From: Paenibacillus graminis
GTDB taxonomy: Bacteria; Bacillota; Bacilli; Paenibacillales; Paenibacillaceae
Length of the DNA stretch: 64,000 bases
Reading direction: 5' to 3'
NCBI RefSeq assembly: GCF_000758705.1
Contig: NZ_CP009287.1
Location: 3,410,001-3,474,000, forward strand
Positions 7,447 through 16,424 of the stretch are shown here, one piece after another. Numbering within the stretch: the first letter of the stretch is position 1; each line of letters opens with the position of its first letter. Position numbers and translations under genes: made by a program. Below the pieces are notes generated by a model. That model worked only from the letters and a program-made list of their open reading frames with translations, was not told the origin of the DNA and did no database searches.

Positions 7447-8898
7447 TTGGCTGAGAAAAATATGCTGGAGGCTATGAAAGAGCAGCTTACAGATTGCAGT
7501 GATGCAGTATACCAGTCAATTAACGTCTATGGCCACGCCTGTATGCTGATATACATTCCCACTATAGTCGACACACTCAGTCTCCAGGAATTTGTTTCTA
7601 CCCCCCTCAAGCGGGAGGCGAATTCCGAGCCGGATTGGCCGCGGTTTCTGGAACGTCTGGATCACGGTTCAGCTTTTGCCATTCCCTATATCAAAGCTTA
7701 CCAGATTGATAGAGCCGTAGAACTGGTCGTTGCCGGGAATGCAGTACTTTTCATTGAAGGCCTGCCATATGTCTACTATTTCGAGATCACCCATTATCAG
7801 AAGCGGGCGGTGTCTCAATCACAGAATGAGCTGGTGGTTATAGGGCCGCAGGAGGCTTTTATTGAGGATGTGCAGACCAACCTGTCTTTGCTGCGGCATA
7901 AAATCAAACATAAGGATTTGAAGACCAGGCATTTCACAATCGGCAAATATACGAAAACCGATGTGTATCTGGTCTATATTGAAGGCTTGTGCAAAGCGGA
8001 AATCCTTGCAAATTTTACAGATAAGCTTGAGAACCAGTCGATTGACGGGGTGCTTGGCATCAGCACCATAGCGGAGCAAATGAATGAGGGACAGTATACC
8101 CCCTTTCCTTTATATCAATATACAGAGCGCCCGGATTCCGTGGCGGCTTCTCTGATGGAAGGAAGGGTAGCCGTGCTGCAGGACGGCACCCCAACTGCTT
8201 TGCTGACACCGGCTACCTTTTTCACCATGCTTCAATCCTCTGAGGACTACTATCAGAGCTTCTATGCCGGAAGCTGGATCCGGCTGGTCCGTTTCTTCTT
8301 CTCCATTGTGTCCTTGCTGCTGCCGTCATTATATGTCGCGATTACCACCTTCCACAGCCAGATTATTCCTTCCGACCTGCTCATAACCATTGCTGCAGCC
8401 AGAGAAAACATTCCATTCTCGGCTTTGACAGAGGCGTTGATTATGGAGCTTACCTTTGAAGCGCTTCGCGAAGCCGGCACCCGGATTCCCAAGCCCGTCG
8501 GGCAGACCGTATCGGTTATTGGCGGGATTGTCATTGGACAGGCTGCAGTCCAGGCGGGGATTGTTTCGGCTCCCATGGTAATCGTTGTTTCCATTACAGG
8601 CATTGCTTCCTATATTATCCCCCACCTGGAGCTGGGTCTGACGTTTCGGCTGCTCCGGTTTGTACTCCTCATTCTGGGTGGAACGTTGGGGCTGCTCGGA
8701 GTATACGCCGCTGCCTATGTGGTCTACGCCCATTTAGCCCATCTCAGAAGCTTTGGTACTCCCTATCTTCAACCGGTGGCCCCTCTGGTGTGGGAGGATT
8801 GGAAGGATACATTTCTTCGTGTACCGTTTAATCTTATGACCAAACGGAGCACTGCCTTTACGAACAGTACAAACGAAAAGAGGCAAAAACAAAAATGA
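7447..8898 (+). CDS. GerA family spore germination receptor subunit A
   Basis: The 483-residue protein fits the GerA/GerKA family: a soluble N-terminal region (about 1-260, with LKHKDLKTRHFTIGKYTKTD-like features near 155-180) and a C-terminal membrane domain with about five helices (RLVRFFFSIVSLLLPSLYVA; IPKPVGQTVSVIGGIVIGQA; the following TM segments). It is the membrane channel-like subunit of a nutrient germinant receptor in the spore inner membrane. The frame extends to a GTG at 7378, but only TTG 7447 has a well-spaced GGAGGTG (6 bases away), so 7447 is chosen; with GTG 7378 the protein would be 506 residues. It overlaps gerC by 4 bases. Confidence 0.92.
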   Translation: MAEKNMLEAMKEQLTDCSDAVYQSINVYGHACMLIYIPTIVDTLSLQEFVSTPLKREANSEPDWPRFLERLDHGSAFAIPYIKAYQIDRAVELVVAGNAVLFIEGLPYVYYFEITHYQKRAVSQSQNELVVIGPQEAFIEDVQTNLSLLRHKIKHKDLKTRHFTIGKYTKTDVYLVYIEGLCKAEILANFTDKLENQSIDGVLGISTIAEQMNEGQYTPFPLYQYTERPDSVAASLMEGRVAVLQDGTPTALLTPATFFTMLQSSEDYYQSFYAGSWIRLVRFFFSIVSLLLPSLYVAITTFHSQIIPSDLLITIAAARENIPFSALTEALIMELTFEALREAGTRIPKPVGQTVSVIGGIVIGQAAVQAGIVSAPMVIVVSITGIASYIIPHLELGLTFRLLRFVLLILGGTLGLLGVYAAAYVVYAHLAHLRSFGTPYLQPVAPLVWEDWKDTFLRVPFNLMTKRSTAFTNSTNEKRQKQK

Positions 8899-10052
8899 GG
8901 CTCTTCAAGCTGGTTCTAAGCGTTCTGCTGCTGCTGAGTCTGGCCGGCTGCGGGTCCAAAATCGAGTTGGATAAATTAACCTTTGTTTTTGGCCTTTATA
9001 TCGATGCCGGGGAAGAACCGGGGACGGTGGAGTTAACCATCAGTGCACCGCTGCCCAACCGCCTGCTCTCCAGCACCCAGCCAAACCCCGGGGACGGCAA
9101 GTCTTATTCTATGGTGTCGAAGACAGCTTCCACCGTCGCGGATGCCTTTGCTTTAATCCAAAGGGATCTGCCGCGCCGGTTGGAGATCTCCCACATCAAG
9201 GTGGTGGTGCTGGGAAAGGAATATGCACGCCAAGGAATAGACGAGTCCCTAGAATGGTTCAAAAGGCAGCCGGAGTTCCCTTTGGGCACTTACATAATGA
9301 CGGCATCGGGCAAAGCGAAGGCAGCCGCTCAGTTGTCTGCTTTATTTGAACAAACTCCGGATCAGGTGCTGATGAATTTTTCCAAAGAAAATCTGCTGTT
9401 CGCAACAACAGTCAGGGACTGTGCACTGGCTGAAGCCTCCAATATGGGGTATGCGATGAATCTTCTTTCGCTTAAGCACAGAACAGACCCTCTGGAGCCA
9501 GGCAAGAGTATGCATTGGGCGGGTCTGCAAGGCTTAGCTTTGTTTCACAAAGCTAAATTGAGCGGCACATTAAATATCTATGAAAGCAGAGCATTCGCTT
9601 GGGCAGCGGGCCATCTGGCCGGAAGCTTCTATTTACCGGAGTATTCGGTTACCTGGGATGATAATGGACAGGGTTCAGCCAGCGCCTTATTTTTAAGCAA
9701 CAAAGCTTCCCTGCACACCAGATTTACGGAGGATGGACCAGTCTTTTATCTCAAGCTGAAGGGCAGTGCAAGCATTATTAATTATCACGACTCCCTGGGA
9801 CGGGGCGCAGAGAATCTCAGCCCGTTTATTGTGCAGAAACTCCAGAAGGCGGTTGTCAAAGAGGTGTCACAGGCAGTGCGTGCCACACAAGAAGCCGGAG
9901 CAGATGTGCTTCAGCTCGGCATGCAAGTGGAGTGGAACAATCCGGGGGAGTGGAAGAGGCTCAAAGAGCGCTGGGAGGATTATTATTCGCATGATGCACA
10001 AATTAAAGTATCAGCGGATATAAAAATTCAGGATATTGGTTCAGTCAAATAA
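8895..10052 (+). CDS. Ger(x)C family spore germination lipoprotein
   Basis: This 385-residue lipoprotein starts with a short signal peptide ending in the lipobox LAGC at about residue 18, so it is predicted to be diacylglyceryl-anchored to the outer face of the spore inner membrane. The family hallmarks are present: an N-terminal DKLTFVFGLYIDAGEE strand region, RLEISHIKVVVLGKEYA, and a C-terminal domain of about 170 residues. It is the C subunit of a GerA-type receptor. It overlaps gerA by ATGA and is followed by gerB after 21 bases. The order A-C-B is common in Bacillales receptor operons. Confidence 0.93.
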   Translation: MRLFKLVLSVLLLLSLAGCGSKIELDKLTFVFGLYIDAGEEPGTVELTISAPLPNRLLSSTQPNPGDGKSYSMVSKTASTVADAFALIQRDLPRRLEISHIKVVVLGKEYARQGIDESLEWFKRQPEFPLGTYIMTASGKAKAAAQLSALFEQTPDQVLMNFSKENLLFATTVRDCALAEASNMGYAMNLLSLKHRTDPLEPGKSMHWAGLQGLALFHKAKLSGTLNIYESRAFAWAAGHLAGSFYLPEYSVTWDDNGQGSASALFLSNKASLHTRFTEDGPVFYLKLKGSASIINYHDSLGRGAENLSPFIVQKLQKAVVKEVSQAVRATQEAGADVLQLGMQVEWNNPGEWKRLKERWEDYYSHDAQIKVSADIKIQDIGSVK

Positions 10053-10073
10053 AGTGCCGCAGAAGGAGATATT

Positions 10074-11165
10074 ATGTCTACATCCAATTGGCAGTTGTTC
10101 AGATTCGCCCTGATCTATTTCAGCTCCCAGTCCACAATTTTTCTCATCCCCTTTATTTTGTCGAGCTCGGGCTACCAGGGCTGGATTGCACTGATTGGCG
10201 GGACCCTGCTGAGCATGCTCATTCTTATCTTCACCATTCAGGTGGGCAAACTGAAACCGGAACAAGGGTGGATTGATTTTGGCAGAGACATCATGGGGGT
10301 TTGGGTTCACCGGCTGCTAGTGTTCTTTATACTCTGCTGGTGTATCTATTTTGCATCATTTGATATCGAGAATTTTGTCCTGTTTTTTGGCTCCAACTAT
10401 ATGAGGGGAACGTCTCCAATCTATATTCAAATCGTGATAGGTCTGGTAATTATGTACACTGCCTCACTGGGGATTACCACAATCATCTATATGGCAGATG
10501 GCATCTTCCTGATTTTTGTTGTAGCTGTCCTGTTCGCTGTGTATTCGTTTTTTCCAAATGCGGATTTTTCGATGCTTCCGGCCTTTCTGCACTATCATGA
10601 TCCGGGGATTGCACTCAGAGATTCGGTTTCAGTAAGCTCGTGGTTTGCAGAATGGTTAGTATTTCTGTTCTTGGCGCCTGAGTTGAAAATCGGCAACAAA
10701 ATGCTCAAAAAACTGATGGCAGCAGCCGTATTTATTCTGTTTATCGTTTTGGCGGGCTGGACTATGACAATGCTGAATTTTGGACCGCATTTCGGCACGC
10801 AGCTCCAATACCCGTTACTGGAAATGATCCGCGGCTCGTCCCACAACAGTATTCTTGGCAATCTGGACCCTATTCTGATAGGCATCTGGTCTGCCTCCAT
10901 GTTCATTCACGGTTCTGTTCTAATCTATGTCGCCTGCAAATGCACGCTGTACCTCACCAATTGGAAGAAGACAAAGGCAATAGTTCCCATTCTGACACTC
11001 TGCTCCATAACTATCGCCTACCTCTATTCAAGGGATATCGCGAATTATCTCAGGGATTTCACCTCATACCTGATTATGTACACATGGTTGTTCATAGAAT
11101 GCATCCCTGTCTATTACTTCATCGCCGCATACATCCGCTCCAAGTTTGGCAGGGCTGTCAAATGA
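10074..11165 (+). CDS. GerB family spore germination permease
   Basis: The 363-residue protein has about ten predicted membrane helices and belongs to the GerAB/ProY family, structurally related to amino-acid permeases of the APC superfamily. Helix 1 starts FRFALIYFSSQSTIFLIPFI, and a long periplasmic-side loop with FFPNADFSMLPAFL precedes the central helices, as in GerB subunits. This subunit is thought to bind the germinant. AGAAGGAGAT lies 6-7 bases before the ATG. It is the last gene of the operon, and no terminator is obvious before the MoxR gene. The germinant cannot be predicted. Confidence 0.93.
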   Translation: MSTSNWQLFRFALIYFSSQSTIFLIPFILSSSGYQGWIALIGGTLLSMLILIFTIQVGKLKPEQGWIDFGRDIMGVWVHRLLVFFILCWCIYFASFDIENFVLFFGSNYMRGTSPIYIQIVIGLVIMYTASLGITTIIYMADGIFLIFVVAVLFAVYSFFPNADFSMLPAFLHYHDPGIALRDSVSVSSWFAEWLVFLFLAPELKIGNKMLKKLMAAAVFILFIVLAGWTMTMLNFGPHFGTQLQYPLLEMIRGSSHNSILGNLDPILIGIWSASMFIHGSVLIYVACKCTLYLTNWKKTKAIVPILTLCSITIAYLYSRDIANYLRDFTSYLIMYTWLFIECIPVYYFIAAYIRSKFGRAVK

Positions 11166-11259
11166 TTGCTGCGACTTATCTATTATATATTGGAGGCGCT
11201 TTCTGGTATGATTAAGCTTTAACACATACCTATATATGGAACGGATGGTGTTATTCTTC

Positions 11260-12240
11260 ATGATGCTTCAGGAAGCTACCGCACGAATACAGGCAATAAG
11301 AGTGAATCTTGCTAAGGTTATTGTAGGCAAAGAAGAAGGTGTGGATCTCTTGTTGACCGCCCTGCTGGCAAATGGGCATGTTCTGCTGGAAGATGTACCC
11401 GGCACGGGCAAGACGATGCTGGCCAAAACACTGGCGCGCTCGCTGGACTGCTCCTTCAAGCGTATACAGTTTACGCCCGATCTGCTCCCTTCGGATCTTA
11501 GCGGAATCAATTTCTATAATCAGAAAACAGGCGAATTCCAGTTCCGCCCTGGCCCGGTGTTCTCCAGCATTCTGCTGGCCGATGAGATCAACCGTGCCAC
11601 TCCGCGCACCCAGTCCAGCCTGCTGGAATGTATGGAAGAACGGCAGATTACCATCGACGGTGTGACGCATGCGCTGGAAGCGCCTTTTCTGGTCATTGCG
11701 ACACAGAATCCGGTGGACAGCCAGGGGACCTTTCCGCTGCCTGAAGCGCAGCTGGACCGGTTCCTGATGAGGATCACCACAGGGTATCCAACTTTTCAAG
11801 AGGGGGTTCATATCCTTCAGAGATTCCGTGAGAACAACCCCTTATTGGAAACGTCTGCGGTAGCAACCGGGAGTGAAATTCAGGAGCTGCAGCGGCTGGC
11901 TGCAGCGGTAGCTGTCAGCGATGACCTGCTGGGTTACATCATCGCAATTGTTGAAGCGACACGCCAAGCGCCATCTGTCAAGCTGGGTGCAAGCCCCCGT
12001 GCCGGGTTCGCGCTGCTTCGTGCTGCCCAGGGCTACGCGCTCATCCGGCAGAGAGATTATGTGCTGCCCGATGATATCAAAGCGGTGGCGGTGCCAGTGC
12101 TCGCCCACCGTCTGCTTTTGCAGCGCGGACCGGGTTCACGGGAAGGGCAGGCTGCAGAGGTTGTACAGCAGGTGCTGCGTGAAGTGCCGGTTCCGGCGGA
12201 ACCGGCACCGGCAGCCGTAAGAGGGGGAAGGGTGGAATAG
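11260..12240 (+). CDS. MoxR family AAA ATPase
   Basis: This 326-residue AAA+ ATPase of the MoxR family carries Walker A (EDVPGTGKTMLAKTL, about residue 45), Walker B (LLADEINRATPRTQ), the sensor segment FLVIATQNPVDSQGTFPLPE, and the C-terminal lid with the family arginines (LGASPRAGFALLRAA). MoxR ATPases act as chaperone-like partners of DUF58 or VWA-domain proteins encoded next door, as here. The frame is open from ATG 11236, but GGATGGTG at 11243-11250 is best placed for ATG 11260 or 11263; the family homology also begins there. The stop is 3 bases before the DUF58 gene. Confidence 0.93.
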   Translation: MMLQEATARIQAIRVNLAKVIVGKEEGVDLLLTALLANGHVLLEDVPGTGKTMLAKTLARSLDCSFKRIQFTPDLLPSDLSGINFYNQKTGEFQFRPGPVFSSILLADEINRATPRTQSSLLECMEERQITIDGVTHALEAPFLVIATQNPVDSQGTFPLPEAQLDRFLMRITTGYPTFQEGVHILQRFRENNPLLETSAVATGSEIQELQRLAAAVAVSDDLLGYIIAIVEATRQAPSVKLGASPRAGFALLRAAQGYALIRQRDYVLPDDIKAVAVPVLAHRLLLQRGPGSREGQAAEVVQQVLREVPVPAEPAPAAVRGGRVE

Positions 12241-12243
12241 AAG

Positions 12244-13332
12244 ATGACACTGCCCTGGTTCATCATCAGCACATTGCTGATGATGATGTTCATTTCTGCA
12301 ATCTATCAGCGGAATGCACTGAAGAAGGTGAATTATGTCCGTTATTTCTCGGCACAGGCAGCGTTTGAGGGAGATACTGTGGAAATGGTAGAAGAGATCA
12401 GCAACGGCAAACTTCTGCCCTTGCCTTGGCTTCGTCTGGAGTCCAGCATCGCGAGAGGACTCGAATTTGGCAGCCAGGAGAATCTCGGTATCAGCAGCGG
12501 GGAAATCTACCAAAACCATGTGAGCCTGTTCTACCTCAGGCCTTACCGTCATATCAAGCGCACACACCGGGTCCGCTGTGAAAAACGCGGCCTGTTCCGT
12601 CTAGATACAGCAACCATGACTACAGGAGACTTGTTTGGCCTTAGCCGCAGTACCCAAACCTTTCCCTTGCAGCTGGAGCTGATGGTATATCCGGTAATGG
12701 TGGATATACACGAGCTGCCGCTTCCGATCCACAGCTGGCTGGGCGAGCTTCCCGTCAAACGTTGGATTGTGCACGATCCGTTCTTAACGGCGGGTACGCG
12801 CGAATACAGTGCCGGAGATTCCCTGGGCTCCATCAATTGGAAGGCCACGGCCCGTACCGGACAAATGCAGGTTCACCGCAAGGATTTCACAGCCGATTCC
12901 AGGCTTACGGTCTGCCTGAATATGGAAATCAGTGATTCCATGTGGAGGACAGTTACGGATAGGGAGCGGATCGAGCTGGGTATCCGGTACGCGGCTACAA
13001 TAGCCGACTATGCGGTGAGTCAAGGAATTGAGACAGGGCTTCTCAGCAATGGAAGACTGGACGGGGATGGTGAACATGATCCCGTCCATGCAGAGCCGAT
13101 GGGCCGGCTGGAGGACATCCTTAGCCTGCTGGCGAGGCTGAGTCTCGAAAGAGTACTGCCCATGAGCAGGCTGCTGGAGCTGGAAGCTGAGAATGGAATT
13201 ACAGATACGGATTATCTGATTATTTCCTGTCACCGCGGCGCCGAGCTTCAGCAGGCGGCTGAGCAGCTCAGACTGTCGGGAAATGGTGTGGAGTGGCTGG
13301 ATATTCCAGGTGAAGTGAGGGGTAGCGCGTGA
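12244..13332 (+). CDS. DUF58 domain protein
   Basis: The 362-residue protein has one or two N-terminal membrane helices (LPWFIISTLLMMMFISAIY), a beta-rich middle region, and the DUF58 signature at about residues 180-215: TREYSAGDSLGSINWKATA followed by QMQVHRKDF. The C-terminal half resembles a von Willebrand factor A fold. DUF58 proteins are the usual partner of MoxR ATPases, and their substrates are mostly undefined. It starts 3 bases after the MoxR stop and overlaps the next gene by 4 bases, so translation of the three genes is coupled. Confidence 0.93.
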   Translation: MTLPWFIISTLLMMMFISAIYQRNALKKVNYVRYFSAQAAFEGDTVEMVEEISNGKLLPLPWLRLESSIARGLEFGSQENLGISSGEIYQNHVSLFYLRPYRHIKRTHRVRCEKRGLFRLDTATMTTGDLFGLSRSTQTFPLQLELMVYPVMVDIHELPLPIHSWLGELPVKRWIVHDPFLTAGTREYSAGDSLGSINWKATARTGQMQVHRKDFTADSRLTVCLNMEISDSMWRTVTDRERIELGIRYAATIADYAVSQGIETGLLSNGRLDGDGEHDPVHAEPMGRLEDILSLLARLSLERVLPMSRLLELEAENGITDTDYLIISCHRGAELQQAAEQLRLSGNGVEWLDIPGEVRGSA

Positions 13333-14654
13333 AGGCATTGTCATCAGACCCGTTGAAATCTGCATCAAGGCTCTGGCTATACTGTATCGTGGAATGGCTG
13401 CTGTTCCTTCCGGTGTGGATCGTACTGCAGAAGTATCTGCAGTCGGAAGCTGCCCTGCTTCCCTGGATCTATACCTTGCCTCTTGTGTCCATGACAGGCG
13501 TACTCCTGCGGCAGAAGTGCAACCGGAAGTGGAAGCAGCTTCTGGCGGCGCTCATATTGGGTACATTGGCGGGATTTTTTGCAGGTGTCTTTGCCTTAAA
13601 AGAAATTCCTCTCTATGCAGGTGCTGTCCTATGTGCTTATCTCGGGATAACGGCTGCTGGCCGGGATAACAGGCTTAGAATCTATGTTGCCGGGATCGCA
13701 GTCTATTTTGCAGCCACTATTGCTTTCGCCAGGATTCCATTGCTGCAGCCGAGTGTTGCAGGTTTAACCTGGAGCGGCAGCCTCTGCCTGGTTCTGGCCT
13801 TGCTGGATTCCAACGCCAGCCATTTGCGTTATAGTTCCTTCTCGGGTGCAGGCTCCCGGCTGCCGGCAGGACTGCGGAGGCATAACCGGCTGTTTGTGCT
13901 GTTGTTTATCGCGGTTGCCGCAGTGCTTGCAGCGGGAGCGGGCAAAGCATTGGGAACTCTCATCTGGCATGCCGCGCAGGCATTCTTCGGCTGGCTAGGC
14001 CGTCTGTTCTCCGGCTCCGGCGGGACCGCGCCGCCGCAGGAAGCTCTGCCGCCGGTCATGCCCGAAATGCCGCCGGCGGAAACGCAAGAGCCGGGCCTGC
14101 TGTTGATGCTCCTTAATTATGCTTTTTATGCCCTCGGAGCGGCAGTCCTGGCGGTAGTGCTGTATTACGGTCTCCGCTGGCTGTATCGCAATACGGGAGG
14201 CTTGTGGCGGAGATTCATCGACTACCTGCTGTCCTTGCTTCGAAGAGAGTCAATTCAGAACGATACCGCCTACCAGGACGAAGAGAAAAGCATCTTCACC
14301 TGGGAGAAGACAGTTCAGGGAGTCAGAGATTATTGGAAGAACCGGGTGGCGTCTCCTTCCAGACGGGACCGCTGGGAAGGAATGAACGGCGGGCGCGAGC
14401 GGACCCGCTGGCTGTACCGCCACTGGCTGAATGCCAAACGTGCTGAAGGATATTTGCAGAGGAACTATCTTACGCCACAAGAAACCATGGCAGATATTGC
14501 CGAATGGAATGCTGGGAGAAAGCGCCAACGCAAGAATGAAGCAGACACAGCGGCATCCGCTGAGCTTCTCCATTTCTACAATCAGGCCAGATATGGTGAG
14601 GCAGAGCTTCCAGAATCAGAGGTACTGCGGCTGAAAGAAAAACTGAAATTATAA
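13329..14654 (+). CDS. Membrane protein with DUF4129-like C-terminal domain
   Basis: The 441-residue protein has at least six predicted membrane helices in residues 1-170, an extracytoplasmic Pro/Glu-rich loop around residue 240 (APPQEALPPVMPEMPPAETQ), one more helix near 265, and a cytoplasmic tail. The tail has R-W-L-Y-R-H-W-L, a Gly-Tyr, and L-T-P-Q-E-T, the pattern of DUF4129 domains found in MoxR-DUF58-transglutaminase operons. The usual transglutaminase (TgpA-like) gene is not in this operon. Whether it has been lost or lies elsewhere cannot be told. The start ATG... is replaced by GTG 13329 within the end of the DUF58 gene. Confidence 0.75.
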   Translation: MKALSSDPLKSASRLWLYCIVEWLLFLPVWIVLQKYLQSEAALLPWIYTLPLVSMTGVLLRQKCNRKWKQLLAALILGTLAGFFAGVFALKEIPLYAGAVLCAYLGITAAGRDNRLRIYVAGIAVYFAATIAFARIPLLQPSVAGLTWSGSLCLVLALLDSNASHLRYSSFSGAGSRLPAGLRRHNRLFVLLFIAVAAVLAAGAGKALGTLIWHAAQAFFGWLGRLFSGSGGTAPPQEALPPVMPEMPPAETQEPGLLLMLLNYAFYALGAAVLAVVLYYGLRWLYRNTGGLWRRFIDYLLSLLRRESIQNDTAYQDEEKSIFTWEKTVQGVRDYWKNRVASPSRRDRWEGMNGGRERTRWLYRHWLNAKRAEGYLQRNYLTPQETMADIAEWNAGRKRQRKNEADTAASAELLHFYNQARYGEAELPESEVLRLKEKLKL

Positions 14655-14688
14655 GCGTTACAGGTCATTGGCAGAAGGGAGGCTCATC

Positions 14689-15096
14689 GTGGTTGCCTAT
14701 TTACGCGGAGAACTTGCAAAGGAAGCGAAAGTGAATATAGAAACGTTGAGGTTTTACGAGAAGCATGGGCTGCTTCCCCAGCCGCAGCGGACTGCCTCGG
14801 GTTACCGGGTGTATACGGAAGAGACACTTACACGGATTGTTTTTATACAGAACGCCAAGAACTGCGGTTTCACGCTGCGTGAAATCAAAAAAGCTCTGAA
14901 AAAATCAGAGGGTGGCCATTTAAGCATCCCTGATTTCATTATGGCTATTGAGCGGAAGATGACCGCCGTTGATCTTGAAATTGCCAAACGCGAGAAAACC
15001 AGGCTGCTGCTTGGTGATCTGAAAAAAAACCTCGAATCTGCTGAACGGCATCCGGGTGTGCAGGAGACACTGCAAATCCTCAAAATGGAGGATTAA
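14689..15096 (+). CDS. MerR family transcriptional regulator
   Basis: The 135-residue protein has an N-terminal MerR winged helix (ETLRFYEKHGLLPQPQRTAS, GYRVYTEETL) followed by a dimerising coiled coil at about 80-120. The cysteine set that binds metal in MerR/ZntR/CueR proteins is absent, so a metal ligand is unlikely; the effector is unknown. The frame extends to TTG 14668, but AGAAGGGAGG at 14673-14682 is correctly spaced for GTG 14689. The esterase gene begins 115 bases downstream and is a plausible target. Confidence 0.88.
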   Translation: MVAYLRGELAKEAKVNIETLRFYEKHGLLPQPQRTASGYRVYTEETLTRIVFIQNAKNCGFTLREIKKALKKSEGGHLSIPDFIMAIERKMTAVDLEIAKREKTRLLLGDLKKNLESAERHPGVQETLQILKMED

Positions 15097-15211
15097 CAGG
15101 CTGTACTATGAATCAGCCCTTCATCTATATTGCCGGAACATTGCTGCTTGACTCTGTACCTGGATACAGGGTTTATGATGCAGGTATCAAGCCAATGCCG
15201 GGAGGAAATAT

Positions 15212-16132
15212 ATGATGCCAAGTTCTATAGAAATGCTTAATGCCATCAAAGATTATTTGAAGCAAAATAACCAGATTGCCGGAAAAACAGCAGCGCAAAT
15301 TCGTCTGGAGCTGGCGGAATCCGCCAAACGGATGCGGCAGCTTCCGGACATATCCGTGGAAAAGGCAGAAATGAACGGTCTCAAAGGGGAGTGGATAGAT
15401 GCCTGTAAGGATCACAACCCGGGGGAGAGAAGGAAGTTCATTCTCTATTTTCATGGAGGAGGATTTATCTCCGGAAGCTGTGAAATTTACCGTGATCTGG
15501 CTGCGAGAATTTCTGCCGTAAGCGGTGTGCCTGTACTGACAGTAGAGTATCGCCTGGCTCCTGAGCATGTGTATCCCGCCGCCAATGATGATTGTTATGC
15601 CTCCTATTGCTGGCTGCTGGAGACGGGCCTGCAGCCGGAGGACATTATCCTTGGCGGGGATTCTGTAGGTGCCACGCTTGCGCTCATGACATTGCTCACA
15701 CTGCGGGATTCAGGGGAAAGCCTTCCGGCTGCAGCGTTCCTCCTCTCTCCGCATGGTGATCTCGTTCATCTCGACGGCGAGTCCTATGACAGCAGGGCTG
15801 AACTGGACCCTACAGGAAGCAGGGAAGGGAATCAGAGAATCCTGCAGGTTTACCTTGGCAGCTATGCCGGCGAGCTTCCTGCGTTGCTTTCACCGCTTAA
15901 GCTTGGCTTGCATGGGCTGCCGCCGCTGTTGATCCAGGCCGGGGATCAGGAAGTGCTGTTGAGCGATGCCGAAAAGCTGGCGGAGCGTATTCGTGCTGCA
16001 GAAGGGGAGGCCACGCTGGAGATCTGGGAAAACATGTGGAGCGTGTTCCAGATGATGTCAGCTGTGCTTCCCGAAGCACAGGAGGCAATTGGAAATATCG
16101 GGAGTTTTGTCCGGAAAACGTGGGGGCTATAA
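15212..16132 (+). CDS. Alpha/beta hydrolase, hormone-sensitive-lipase-like esterase
   Basis: The 306-residue protein has the family IV (HSL) layout: oxyanion-hole motif FHGGGFISGS at about residue 80 and nucleophile elbow GGDSVGATLA with the catalytic Ser. A later Asp and a His complete the triad in this family. The usual acid is seen in the LIQAGDQEVLLSDAE region, but the expected C-terminal His is not evident: the segment where D/N-x-x-H usually lies reads LEIWENMWSVFQMM. The active site may therefore be incomplete or rearranged. It hydrolyses short acyl esters if active. GGGAGG precedes ATG 15212. A terminator follows at 16193-16230. Confidence 0.87.
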   Translation: MMPSSIEMLNAIKDYLKQNNQIAGKTAAQIRLELAESAKRMRQLPDISVEKAEMNGLKGEWIDACKDHNPGERRKFILYFHGGGFISGSCEIYRDLAARISAVSGVPVLTVEYRLAPEHVYPAANDDCYASYCWLLETGLQPEDIILGGDSVGATLALMTLLTLRDSGESLPAAAFLLSPHGDLVHLDGESYDSRAELDPTGSREGNQRILQVYLGSYAGELPALLSPLKLGLHGLPPLLIQAGDQEVLLSDAEKLAERIRAAEGEATLEIWENMWSVFQMMSAVLPEAQEAIGNIGSFVRKTWGL

Positions 16133-16192
16133 ACAAATAAACTGCACCCTATGTAAAGGACATTTCTACAAAAAGACCTACTTGGCTTCAAG

Positions 16193-16230
16193 AAGGTGAG
16201 CTCTGTTTTCCACAGAGGTCACCTTTTTTA
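16193..16230 (+). terminator. Intrinsic terminator after the esterase
   Basis: AAGGTGAGCTCTGT pairs with ACAGAGGTCACCTT (one mismatch) around a TTTCC loop and is followed by a run of T. Confidence 0.85.
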
Positions 16231-16325
16231 TGTTCCAAAGATGACCAATGAACTTCGCGGAGTGTTATCCCAGCGGTTCCCCGTCTGGACATGGATATCC
16301 TGGTCACCCTTAAAAGAAGCGCTTA

Positions 16326-16391
16326 TTGATTCAGAAGGCAAAGGGTGTTACAATAATTAAAACAATGTTTTAATTATTGTTTTAATTATTG
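16326..16391 (+). promoter_or_regulatory. Promoter and overlapping operator of the TetR gene
   Basis: TTGATT (16326-16331), 17 bases, then TACAAT (16349-16354) form a sigma-A-like promoter. Overlapping the -10 and start site is a perfect inverted repeat, CAATAATTAAAAC (16351-16363) and GTTTTAATTATTG (16367-16379) with a 3-base spacer. The second arm is repeated directly at 16379-16391. The arrangement fits autorepression by the TetR protein encoded from 16425. Confidence 0.8.
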
Positions 16392-16424
16392 TTTGAAAAT
16401 AGCAGAGGGAGGGAGAATAGGCAT

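Noticed and set aside
11236..11259. Earlier ATG starts for the MoxR gene
   Set aside because: ATG 11236 and 11245 have no ribosome-binding site, and the added residues do not match the family.
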